8,132 nucleotides of DNA from an uncultured Dehalococcoidia bacterium (GCA_903890885.1 CAITCX010000222.1:1-8132); one strand, 5' to 3'; counted from the stretch's first letter, positions 1 through 6,220 are shown. Translations and numbers: made by a program. Notes: a model not told the origin generated them from the sequence alone.

Positions 1-95
1 AATATTTTGCTTTTTCACTGATGGTTTCGTACATCCAAAGTACAAGACATGAAGACTCCTGTCAAATTTTAGGCGGGTCTCTTATTTATCATAAT

Positions 96-237
96 ATGAA
101 AAAATATTTTATGCCGTCTTTGCGGGTTCAGGGGTAGACGGAAGATTTGTTCAAAATGCGGAATTTTGGCTGAAGTAAAAATTCCTACCAGTTCTAAGTT
201 TGATGCCGCAGATATCTGGTTGAAGTGTCAGAGTTAA
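96..237 (+). pseudogene. Small zinc-ribbon-like protein, apparently frameshifted at a poly-A run
   Basis: No function is recognised. Reading from about 100 to 237 gives a Cys-rich tail with two knuckles, CRLCG and CSKCG (CxxC, 8 residues, CxxC), then AEVKIPTSSKFDAADIW, a final Lys-Cys, and a TAA stop at 235-237. The two knuckles are what a structural zinc ribbon looks like. This frame has no ATG, GTG or TTG start after its preceding stop (TGA, 97-99). The nearest ATG (96-98) lies in a neighbouring frame and ends at a TAG at 135-137. Removing one A from the six-A run at 99-104 would join ATG 96 to the Cys-rich frame, giving a protein of about 46 residues starting MKNILCRLCG. No good Shine-Dalgarno precedes ATG 96. 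This could be a decayed gene, a sequencing or assembly indel, or slippage on poly-A. The second small Cys-rich gene 200 bp downstream suggests a related context. Confidence 0.4.
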
Positions 238-330
238 CTTTTACTATAGTTCAATTATTTGGAATGTTTGATTAATAATAAACCTTAATTTGTAAATCAC
301 TGGATAAGAGTATAGAGTTAAGCAATGACT

Positions 331-352
331 TCGGTGGAATATATTCCATCGA
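331..352. promoter_or_regulatory. Near-perfect 22-bp palindrome, possible operator
   Basis: Positions 331-352 form an inverted repeat with 10 of 11 positions paired. The core TGGAATATATTCCA (335-348) is perfectly symmetric, and the only mismatch is G334 against T349, which would be a G-U pair in RNA. It lies about 90 bp upstream of the small Cys-rich gene at 443. There is no T-run after it, so it does not look like a terminator. A homodimeric repressor site is the simplest reading, but no known operator consensus was recognised. Confidence 0.35.
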
Positions 353-408
353 CAATTCAGTTACAATTTCCCGTTATCCCGTGTTCAAGAAGCCTGGTTA
401 TCCGAGAA

Positions 409-437
409 ATTTTTAATTATTCTTAAAAATGAGGAGG
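409..437 (+). promoter_or_regulatory. AT-rich dyad directly abutting a strong ribosome binding site
   Basis: ATTTTTAA (409-416) and TTAAAAAT (423-430) are perfect 8-bp inverted arms around a 6-nt spacer. The Shine-Dalgarno GAGGAGG (431-437) follows immediately, 5 nt before the ATG at 443. The Shine-Dalgarno fixes the start of the 63-residue gene. The dyad could be a DNA-binding site or a weak RNA hairpin next to the ribosome site. Being purely A/T, it could also be chance. Confidence 0.4.
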
Positions 438-442
438 CCGGT

Positions 443-634
443 ATGGGGCAGAGTTCTATGAAGGTGACCGGGGATAGGGAATTCATTGCATCCGATAGAT
501 GGAAGTGTGAGAAAAGTCCGAGTGAAGCTCATTATTGGATCATTCAGCGTTACCAGATGACCTGTAAATATTGTAACTGCTGCAAAGAGGTAAATTCAGA
601 CCGCTTTGGGTGGTCTAAACCCGAATCAAAGTGA
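443..634 (+). CDS. Small Cys-rich (zinc-knuckle-like) hypothetical protein, 63 aa
   Basis: The function is unknown. The start is well supported by GAGGAGG 5 nt upstream of the ATG. The protein is soluble and rich in basic and polar residues, with no signal peptide or membrane segment. Its putative metal ligands are Cys22 (in WKCEK), His30 (in AHYW), Cys41 and Cys44 (CKYC), and Cys46/Cys47. A C...H-x-W...CxxC-x-C-C-K-E arrangement resembles tiny zinc-ribbon proteins that are common in some anaerobic bacterial genomes, where a His-Trp pair precedes a CKYC/CKFC-KE tail. That comparison is from memory and is not proof of homology. It stands alone: the zinc-ribbon remnant lies upstream and 411 bp without a clear gene lie downstream. 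A DNA-, RNA- or protein-binding role is possible, but nothing in the sequence decides it. Confidence 0.65.
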   Translation: MGQSSMKVTGDREFIASDRWKCEKSPSEAHYWIIQRYQMTCKYCNCCKEVNSDRFGWSKPESK

Positions 635-1045
635 CATATCTCTATATATTAAAGGCTCGGATGTATTTTGAGAGACAGACGATATTGCCTGCTTCAGGTG
701 TTAACGAATTTTAAGGTATTTTAAATCCGCGAGACTGGCTTATCACGAAGCCATGGTTGGTTTAGTATGCTTAATAGGGCTTGAAATCTCCTGGATTATA
801 AACAACTAAATTTTAAAAATCTTCGCAGAAAGTTAGGCAAGTTTTCCCGCGTTTTCCTTTAAGTCTTTTTTAGCTTCTTTTTAACCGTACTAATTATAAA
901 AACAAGGCAAGCAGGCTTTCGACTTATTTCCGTGTAATTAACAACCACCAATGGCAACCGCATATATTATAGATTTTATTAATCGTATGCGATATAGACC
1001 CAGCGTTTCGCTTAAAAAACATATACTGTAATCAGGAAGTGGAAA
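635..1045. other. 411-bp gene-poor intergenic stretch
   Basis: No supportable gene, tRNA or known riboswitch was found. Visible structure includes a 6-bp hairpin TGGCTT/AAGCCA (736-753, loop ATCACG) and a wider inverted repeat CGCATA/TATGCG (959-964 and 986-991) upstream of the radical SAM gene. A short open stretch at 705-809 ends in a hydrophobic peptide (MVGLVCLIGLEISW from the ATG at 753), but it has no Shine-Dalgarno and is too short to call. AT-rich blocks occur around 807-905. No -35/-10 pair with good spacing could be chosen for the radical SAM gene, although TATTAT (965-970) is a possible -10. Confidence 0.5.
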
Positions 1046-1048
1046 TTG
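1034..1048 (+). promoter_or_regulatory. Shine-Dalgarno and TTG start of the radical SAM gene
   Basis: AGGAAG (1034-1039) lies 6 nt upstream of TTG at 1046. The next in-frame ATG (1070) would remove the first eight residues, KIGILEL and the start, which form the expected first beta strand of the N-terminal Rossmann-like domain. TTG is therefore the better start. Confidence 0.75.
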
Positions 1049-2593
1049 AAGATTGGAATTCTTGAGCTAATGAGTGCTGGAGCCACTAAAAATCTGCTCC
1101 ATACGGCCTACAGCAACATTGTTACCAAACAATATGCCAGTATCATGCCTCAGGCTATCAGTGTTTGGTGTCGTAATCTAGGGCACGAGGTCTTTTATGC
1201 TTCGTATTTCGGTAGTCACGACCCCAAAAAACTGCTTCCTGAAAATCTGGATATCGTGTTCATTTCGACCTATACTCAGGCCAGTGCTCTGGCTTATGCC
1301 CTGGCAAAGCTGTATCGCAAAGAGAAAACCCTCACAGTTCTGGGCGGTCCCCATGCTAAACAGTTTTCAGAAGATTGCCTGCGTTTCTTTGACATTGTTG
1401 TAGGTGATTGCGATGAAACCCTGATAAAAGAGATTCTGAGTGACAAACCTAAAAACGTTTTCCTCACCAGCGGTCGTCCTTTAAAAAATATACCCGGCGT
1501 CGAAGAACGAATGCCTGAAATTCGATCCTCTACTTTTTTGAAAGGGCGGGCATATCCCTTTACTACTGTCCCCATGATTACCAGCATCGGTTGTCCGAAT
1601 TCTTGTGATTTCTGTATTGATTGGAATAATCCCTATACACTCTTGCCTTTGGACCAACTGGAAGCGGATATGCGTTACGTCTTCCAACATTTTCCCAGGG
1701 TAATGGTAGGTCTGCATGATCCTAATTTTGCTGTGAAATTTGAACAGGTCTTTGATGTACTGGAGAAGATACCTGGTCGCAAGCGTCTTAGTTACACTAT
1801 GGAATCTTCACTGAGCGTGCTGAATAGCAAGAGATTAGAACGTTTGAAAGCGATGGGTAATTTCTATATTATTCCTGGAGTAGAATCCTGGACAGCCTAT
1901 TCAAACAAGGTGGGAGCCGGGTCTTCTTTATCCCCCCGCAAAAAATTAGATAAAGTAATCGAACAGTTTAATAACATTCGGCCGTACGTGACGGGAATCC
2001 AGGCCAATTTTATGTTTGGTCTGGATGTGGATACAGGTGATGAACCCATAGAACTGACTAAGGAGTTTGCCTCACGTGTGCCTTTTGTCATGCCGAATTT
2101 TAATATCCCGGTCCCCTTTGGCCATACGCCTCTCTCTGAGAGATATTTAAGTGAAAACCGGATTCTGACATCTATGCCGTTTACTTTTTACTACATGCCG
2201 TATCTGGCATTTGTGTTAAAAAATTACACGACTGCTGCCTATTATGAGAAACTCATCGATCTTTTTTCTCATATCTCCTCAGGAAAGATGCTGTTAACCA
2301 GGCTAAAAAGTGCTCCTTACTTCTTCCCGGCTGGATATAATTTGGTAAAAACTCTGGGTAACCGGAATATGATCAGAAGTTTGAGCGAGATTTTAAACTT
2401 ATTAAATACTGATGCTCAGTTCAGGGCTTTTCATGAGCATGAGACAGACGTTTTACCTGAATTTTATCATAACAGGTATGATGAACTTTTAGGCCCTTAT
2501 GCCTCCCTTTTATCGCGGGAAGAAAGAAAACCTGTTTTTGATAAGCCACAGAAAGTAGTGAATCCCAATATATTAGCCCCTGTACTGGTTTAA
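1046..2593 (+). CDS. B12-binding-domain-like radical SAM protein, 515 aa
   Basis: Predicted cytoplasmic radical SAM enzyme of unknown substrate. Residues 1-150 resemble the Rossmann-like cobalamin-binding domain seen in B12-radical SAM proteins: an initial strand KIGILEL, a central DIVFIST strand, and the family-typical LGGPH at 99-103. The radical SAM barrel spans about 175-380, with the [4Fe-4S]-SAM motif CxxxCxxC at Cys183, Cys187 and Cys190. Further barrel landmarks are a GVES segment near 284 and a FMFGLD strand. Residues 380-515 form a mostly helical C-terminal region that was not recognised. The canonical DxHxxG cobalamin-ligand motif is not visible, so cobalamin may be bound base-off without a His ligand, or not at all. 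The length fits B12-radical SAM methyltransferases and related enzymes, but no subfamily (methyltransferase, cyclase, hopanoid enzyme) can be assigned. It is probably monocistronic, as the next gene is 66 bp away with its own ribosome site. Confidence 0.85.
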   Translation: MKIGILELMSAGATKNLLHTAYSNIVTKQYASIMPQAISVWCRNLGHEVFYASYFGSHDPKKLLPENLDIVFISTYTQASALAYALAKLYRKEKTLTVLGGPHAKQFSEDCLRFFDIVVGDCDETLIKEILSDKPKNVFLTSGRPLKNIPGVEERMPEIRSSTFLKGRAYPFTTVPMITSIGCPNSCDFCIDWNNPYTLLPLDQLEADMRYVFQHFPRVMVGLHDPNFAVKFEQVFDVLEKIPGRKRLSYTMESSLSVLNSKRLERLKAMGNFYIIPGVESWTAYSNKVGAGSSLSPRKKLDKVIEQFNNIRPYVTGIQANFMFGLDVDTGDEPIELTKEFASRVPFVMPNFNIPVPFGHTPLSERYLSENRILTSMPFTFYYMPYLAFVLKNYTTAAYYEKLIDLFSHISSGKMLLTRLKSAPYFFPAGYNLVKTLGNRNMIRSLSEILNLLNTDAQFRAFHEHETDVLPEFYHNRYDELLGPYASLLSREERKPVFDKPQKVVNPNILAPVLV

Positions 2594-2610
2594 CAGGTTT
2601 ATATCCTGTT
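2592..2610 (+). terminator. Weak hairpin overlapping the radical SAM stop codon
   Basis: AACAGG (2592-2597) pairs with CCTGTT (2605-2610) around a 7-nt loop, starting inside the TAA stop. No T-run follows, so termination here would be weak at best. It may only separate the gene from the small downstream gene. Confidence 0.2.
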
Positions 2611-2659
2611 ATTCATGCTTGTCCAGCTAGCCAATATCGTGACAATATAGGAGAAATAA

Positions 2660-2953
2660 ATGGAAAACCAGGAAGAATATATTGCCAGAGAAATGTTGCG
2701 AAAAGAGAAGCTTAAAGCTGAAGAAATCAAAATACTCACCAGAGATAAAGAGCGGACCCAGGTTTATTTAGCCAGAGAGAAGAAAATAGAAGACGGGCAG
2801 AAGGTACAGGAAAACAAGCGGTTAGATAATCTTGCCAACGAAAAAACGAGAGAACAAGCCAAAGATAAGGCCCGCAAAGAAGCCTATCTTGCCAGAGAAA
2901 AAACGCTAGAGGAAGAACAGGCTGCCAGAAAATTAAAAAATACTATTAAATAG
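2660..2953 (+). CDS. Charged helical repeat protein, 97 aa, hypothetical
   Basis: No family is recognised. The start is clear: AGGAG (2649-2653) is 6 nt before the ATG. The sequence is almost entirely Lys, Arg, Glu, Ala, Gln and Leu, with no Cys, no Pro and one Gly, so a long alpha helix or coiled coil is expected. A degenerate unit of about 20 residues recurs: YIARE at 7-11, YLAREK at 36-41 and YLAREK at 76-81, with weaker copies near 25-30 (ILTRDK) and 57-62 (NLANEK). There is no signal peptide or membrane segment. It lies 66 bp after the radical SAM gene on the same strand and could be co-transcribed with it. Its stop is only 8 bp from the stop of the convergent YkgJ-PAS gene. A scaffold or binding role is possible but unproven. 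Low complexity makes database matches unreliable. Confidence 0.7.
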   Translation: MENQEEYIAREMLRKEKLKAEEIKILTRDKERTQVYLAREKKIEDGQKVQENKRLDNLANEKTREQAKDKARKEAYLAREKTLEEEQAARKLKNTIK

Positions 2954-2961
2954 GTCTGCTC

Positions 2962-4752
2962 TCAGGTGGCTTTACTCTGCCGCATATCTCTCGCGATAGC
3001 AAAAACCCCTATTACGGTCCCTTCACTGTTTTTATATACATTGGCGTTAAACGAAACCGAGATTTTTTCAGCCTCTAAACCAATTAGTTCAAGTTCATAC
3101 CCTTTAACCTTGCCATCGTTAAAGGCGATATTAATACCCTTAGCTGCTTTTTGCGGCTCAGTAAAATAGTCCTGAAAGCGAGAATTGATTAACTTCTCTC
3201 GAGAGCAGCCGGTTAATTCAGCCGCAGCTTCATTCACATCTGTGATAATACCTTCACAGTTTACTGTAACCATCAGATCGACGCTGCTTTCGATTAATCC
3301 CCTGGCATAGTTTATGGAATCTTCCAACTGTTTCATAATTCTGCGGTTTTCCCTGATATCCCGCGCTACGGCAAATATGCCCTGAACAATGCCCTCATTA
3401 TTATTAAAAACGGAGGCGTTAAATGAAACGGGAATTGTTTCGTTGCTCGCTGTTTTTAGTTCAAGTTCATAGTTATTTACTTGTCCATCTTTAAAGGTAA
3501 TGGAAATACCTTTTTGGGCTTCCTCCGGATTTATGAAGTGGTGGTTGAAATAGTCTCCTATTAGCCTTTCTCTTGAATATCCTGTTAGCTTAATAAAAGC
3601 CTGATTAACGTCCATAAGCGTTCCATCAATGTTGATAACCATGAAACAATCCAGACTGGCTTCGATTAAACCCCGGACATAATTTTTAGACTGCGCTAAT
3701 TCGTTGTAAATAATATCAGTGATTTCTTTAATACATATTAAGCTTCCGTGAACCAATCCATCGTTTCTGGCACGGAAAGTCATAGCATTAAAAAGAACTG
3801 GAACGGTTGTTTTATTACCCAGCTTGATTCTATGCGGAATAGCTGTAATTTTACCGCGGTAAAAACAGGCCTGGATGTCATTGGCAGCACCTTCACTGTT
3901 CATGAACAAGGAGGATAATTTCCTTTCAACCAGATTGTCTCGTTCCTTTCCACACAACTTGCAAAAAGCCTCGTTGACATCTGTAATAACCCCAGTCTCA
4001 TTGACGGTTAATTGGGGATCAGAAATATTGCCCAGCAAACCGGATGTATAATGGTGGGCATAGTGCAGTTCGCCTACCAGTTCAATATCAGAAGGAATAT
4101 TAGCGGGCGCTTTTACCTCGGTTTTGGACAAAAGCCTCAACAATTTATCGACATTTTCTTTGGAGGGAAATACCCACTCCTTTGAGCCAGGTAAATGAAG
4201 CAACTCGTGAATAACAAATGCGCCGTCATCTTCCTTGGCTGTTTGGAGAGACAGTTCTGACATTCTGCCCATCGTTTTATCATAGTCTATAAATTCTCCA
4301 AGACCGTATCCACCACAATAGGGTTTAATGGTCAAAAGCGAGCCGAACTTTTCATCCTGATATACCCAAAACGGAAACCATTTACAGACCAGATAACGGG
4401 TCTCATGTTTGCTGCACATATTTTTCTCGTTAAGAAATGCGCAGCTCTCGTAAGTAAAAGTAGCTATTTTCTTGGCATATCTACAACATTCGCCGCAATT
4501 TATGCACTTAAAACGGGTAACGCCGGGAATAACAAAGTGACTTTTTGTCAGTACACGCATAATATCATCGTCTTTAACGATCATGCCTAGTGACTTGAGC
4601 CCGTTTGCCCTATCCCTGGTATCCAGCCTGTTATAATCTTCCAGGGCCTTCCAAAAGGCAGCGTCTCTCCACCCTGTCCGGGGATTTGATTGATATTTGG
4701 GGCTGCTATTTCCGGGATTGCCTTTCGGAAAATTGTTATGTTTTTTACTCAT
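2962..4752 (-). CDS. YkgJ-type Cys-cluster protein fused to three PAS domains, 596 aa
   Basis: Likely a cytoplasmic metal- or redox-responsive sensor. The chosen start is the ATG at 4752, with AAAGGAGA (4759-4766) 6 nt upstream. A longer TTG reading from 4785 would run through this ribosome site. After a basic, Asn/Pro-rich N-terminus (1-30), residues 80-150 carry a CxxCxxCC cluster (Cys83, 86, 89, 90) and downstream Cys104, Cys113, Cys123 (in CKWFPF) and Cys146. This is the pattern of the putative zinc/iron-chelating YkgJ family (PF03692, UPF0153). Three PAS domains follow, at about 245-345, 363-467 and 486-591, each with a D-x-N-x-A-F or similar helix motif (DVNEAF, DVNQAF, DVNEAA). The second and third are a tandem copy with an exact 124-residue period. 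The protein ends six residues after the last PAS strand. It has no kinase, GGDEF, EAL, HTH or methyl-accepting domain and no membrane helix. It must signal through a partner, or act as a PAS-regulated YkgJ domain. Confidence 0.85.
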   Translation of the reverse strand: MSKKHNNFPKGNPGNSSPKYQSNPRTGWRDAAFWKALEDYNRLDTRDRANGLKSLGMIVKDDDIMRVLTKSHFVIPGVTRFKCINCGECCRYAKKIATFTYESCAFLNEKNMCSKHETRYLVCKWFPFWVYQDEKFGSLLTIKPYCGGYGLGEFIDYDKTMGRMSELSLQTAKEDDGAFVIHELLHLPGSKEWVFPSKENVDKLLRLLSKTEVKAPANIPSDIELVGELHYAHHYTSGLLGNISDPQLTVNETGVITDVNEAFCKLCGKERDNLVERKLSSLFMNSEGAANDIQACFYRGKITAIPHRIKLGNKTTVPVLFNAMTFRARNDGLVHGSLICIKEITDIIYNELAQSKNYVRGLIEASLDCFMVINIDGTLMDVNQAFIKLTGYSRERLIGDYFNHHFINPEEAQKGISITFKDGQVNNYELELKTASNETIPVSFNASVFNNNEGIVQGIFAVARDIRENRRIMKQLEDSINYARGLIESSVDLMVTVNCEGIITDVNEAAAELTGCSREKLINSRFQDYFTEPQKAAKGINIAFNDGKVKGYELELIGLEAEKISVSFNANVYKNSEGTVIGVFAIARDMRQSKAT

Positions 4753-5009
4753 AGGCTGTCTCCTTTTTGCCAGGGATCTCCGCAAACAACCCGGAATCGG
4801 CCTTCAACAGGGTTGTAGAGGAACCAGCGGGATTAGAATGAAGTAATAGATTGGTTGGACTGTCAATGGGTATTTTCTGATGTGTCATAGCATCTTAAAA
4901 TCTGGAACTCTTGCGATGTTTTTGTCAGGGAATTCGTTATACATACAAAACCGGGACTTTCAAAGCTGTCTCTCAGCGACACGGCTTATCTTTACACTGT
5001 TATCCAAGT

Positions 5010-5041
5010 TTGACAATATACTCATCTAAAGTGATTGTCAA
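5010..5041. promoter_or_regulatory. Inverted repeat TTGACAAT / ATTGTCAA
   Basis: TTGACAAT (5010-5017) and ATTGTCAA (5034-5041) are perfect 8-bp arms separated by 16 nt. The arms include a -35-like TTGACA on each strand. This could be an operator, or paired half-sites about two helical turns apart. No known consensus was recognised. Confidence 0.3.
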
Positions 5042-5075
5042 TTTCAGCAATTGTTTCTATTGTGCCCGGTAGCTG

Positions 5076-5213
5076 ATGGATATCCCCTATGGTTACGTTC
5101 CGCGCGAGGCCATAAAGAGAGTTTCCAATTTAAAACGTTCGTCGGGCGACCCCGAAATCGATTATCGTATGACTCAGTTGAGCCTTTATGAAGATCATGT
5201 TACATTATATTAA
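5076..5213 (+). pseudogene. Possible 45-codon gene or 3' remnant of a decayed gene
   Basis: ATG at 5076 opens a 45-residue reading that ends at TAA 5211-5213. It includes a protein-like stretch YGYVPREAIKRVSNLKR and then SGDPEIDYRMTQLSLYED. Upstream in the same frame, from about 4920 to the TAG at 5070-5072, the reading is also open and ends in NCFYCAR just before the TAG. There is no clear Shine-Dalgarno before 5076. The balanced charge and the Tyr, Asp and Glu content look more coding than the other frames, but another frame is also open here, so chance is possible. No family is recognised. It could be the C-terminal scrap of a gene interrupted by the TAG. Confidence 0.25.
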
Positions 5214-5218
5214 GAAAG

Positions 5219-5237
5219 GTTTACGTAAGATGTAAAC
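5219..5237. promoter_or_regulatory. 19-bp dyad GTTTAC-N7-GTAAAC upstream of nfnA
   Basis: GTTTAC (5219-5224) and GTAAAC (5232-5237) are perfect inverted arms with a 7-nt gap, and the gap overlaps a smaller palindrome TTACGTAA (5221-5228). It lies about 130 bp before nfnA. It matches neither the Rex consensus (TTGTGAA-N4-TTCACAA type) nor the FNR consensus. An operator role is inference. Confidence 0.3.
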
Positions 5238-5307
5238 AAGTAACGTTTTTTCATGTGTAAATGAGATTAGTCTGATATTTGATTTCAATGAACTGGTCCA
5301 AGCCCTG

Positions 5308-5326
5308 GTATCCTCGATATGGATAC
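5308..5326. promoter_or_regulatory. 19-bp dyad GTATCC-N7-GGATAC upstream of nfnA
   Basis: GTATCC (5308-5313) and GGATAC (5321-5326) are perfect 6-bp inverted arms with a 7-nt gap, the same geometry as the dyad at 5219-5237. It lies 44 bp before the nfnA start, where a repressor or leader hairpin could act. The two dyads share only the leading GT and trailing AC, so they may not bind the same factor. Confidence 0.3.
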
Positions 5327-5354
5327 ATAAAATAAAAAAATAAGAAATAGTAAG

Positions 5355-5372
5355 AGGAGATAATAATCTATG
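5355..5372 (+). promoter_or_regulatory. Ribosome binding site of nfnA
   Basis: AGGAGA (5355-5360) lies 9 nt before ATG 5370. The spacing is usable and fixes this start. Initiation here gives the short N-terminal strand MFKILDR expected of the family. Confidence 0.7.
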
Positions 5373-6206
5373 TTTAAGATACTGGACCGCCAGGACCTGG
5401 CGCCCCTGGTTCACCTCTTTAAAATAGATGCTCCTGAGGTAGCCAGGAAGGCCTTACCCGGGCAGTTTGTCATTGTCCGCATTGATGAAAAGGGCGAGCG
5501 AATTCCCCTGACCTTCGCTGACTGGGACTCCAAAGCTGGTACCGTAACTATTATCTTTATGGAAGCCGGCGCTACTACCTGCCGTTTAGCCCGTTTAAAT
5601 GCCGGCGATTCTATTGAAAACTTCGTCGGGCCCCTGGGTATACCAACCCATATAGAAAAATATGGTACAGTAGTCTGCGTTGGGGGAGGTATCGGAGTAG
5701 CTCCTATTACCCCTATCGCTCATGGTTTAAAACAAGCCGGAAATAAGGTTATCTCTATCATGGGTGCCCGTAATAAGAGTTTGCTGTTCTGGGAAGATAA
5801 ACTTCGCATGGCCAGTGATGAATTAATAGTTTGCACTGATGATGGCACCTACGGCCGCAAAGGGCTGGTAACTGAGCCATTGAAAGAACTATTAGCTTCA
5901 GGCCAGAAAATCGATAGAGTTATCGCCATCGGTCCGATTCCTATGATGAAATTTTGTGCCTTAACCACTCAACCTTTTGGGGTTAAGACCATCGTTAGTC
6001 TGAATCCCCTGATGGTAGATGGGACAGGTATGTGCGGATGCTGCCGGGTATCGGTAGATAACAATACTAAATTTGCTTGTGTAGACGGTCCTGACTTTGA
6101 CGGCCACAAAGTAGATTGGAATTTGATGGCAACACGGTCACGAGGTTTTGCCACAGAAGAAAAAAGTTCTCTGGAACAATGGCAATGCAAGTGTAAAAGC
6201 AAATAA
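5370..6206 (+). CDS. nfnA: NfnA: small subunit of NADH-dependent reduced ferredoxin:NADP+ oxidoreductase, 278 aa
   Basis: Small FAD and [2Fe-2S] subunit of the cytoplasmic NfnAB flavoprotein, which reversibly couples NADH and reduced ferredoxin to NADP+ reduction by electron bifurcation or confurcation. It is often annotated as sulfide dehydrogenase or ferredoxin-NADP reductase subunit. Residues 1-95 form the FAD-binding beta barrel with the RIPLTF signature (44-49) and VGPLGIP (86-92). Residues 100-215 form the NAD-binding fold, starting VVCVGGGIGVAP (101-112). The C-terminal cluster loop DGTGMCGCCRV (217-227) plus FACVDGP supplies Asp217, Cys222, Cys225 and Cys237, matching the unusual one-Asp, three-Cys [2Fe-2S] ligation described for Thermotoga maritima NfnA; Cys224 is extra. 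The length is typical. nfnB starts 25 bp downstream with its own ribosome site, so the two form an operon. A non-bifurcating SudB-type role is the main alternative. Confidence 0.9.
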   Translation: MFKILDRQDLAPLVHLFKIDAPEVARKALPGQFVIVRIDEKGERIPLTFADWDSKAGTVTIIFMEAGATTCRLARLNAGDSIENFVGPLGIPTHIEKYGTVVCVGGGIGVAPITPIAHGLKQAGNKVISIMGARNKSLLFWEDKLRMASDELIVCTDDGTYGRKGLVTEPLKELLASGQKIDRVIAIGPIPMMKFCALTTQPFGVKTIVSLNPLMVDGTGMCGCCRVSVDNNTKFACVDGPDFDGHKVDWNLMATRSRGFATEEKSSLEQWQCKCKSK

Positions 6207-6220
6207 ACAGGATTGAAGCT

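Larger units (their letters stand above)
4753..5369. other. Roughly 600-bp divergent intergenic region with several dyads
   Basis: This region separates the minus-strand YkgJ-PAS gene from the plus-strand nfn operon and should hold promoters for both. Inverted repeats are at 5010-5041, 5219-5237 and 5308-5326 (listed separately). A TTGACA in minus orientation lies at 4861-4866, but no -10 box sits at a usable distance. A possible coding remnant occupies 5073-5213. No tRNA, known riboswitch or convincing sigma-70 promoter pair was found. Confidence 0.5.

Noticed and set aside
1..64. Minus-strand ATG with an AGGAG ribosome site giving an 11-residue peptide
   Set aside because: It stops after 11 codons (MSCTLDVRNHQ) with no leader-peptide context downstream; most likely chance.
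705..809. Short open stretch ending in hydrophobic MVGLVCLIGLEISW
   Set aside because: No Shine-Dalgarno and only 18 codons from the ATG; a run of this length is expected by chance in AT-rich DNA.
1294..1717. Minus-strand reading frames inside the radical SAM gene
   Set aside because: They are shadows of a strong plus-strand gene, with no ribosome sites and no recognisable domains.
4753..4785. Upstream TTG start for the YkgJ-PAS protein
   Set aside because: It would translate through the AAAGGAGA ribosome site that perfectly serves the ATG at 4752.
4861..4866. TTGACA in minus orientation as a promoter for the YkgJ-PAS gene
   Set aside because: No acceptable -10 hexamer at 16-19 bp.
5205..5414. 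Minus-strand 69-codon open frame over the nfnA start
   Set aside because: No domain and no convincing start; it overlaps the regulatory region and start of a well-supported gene.
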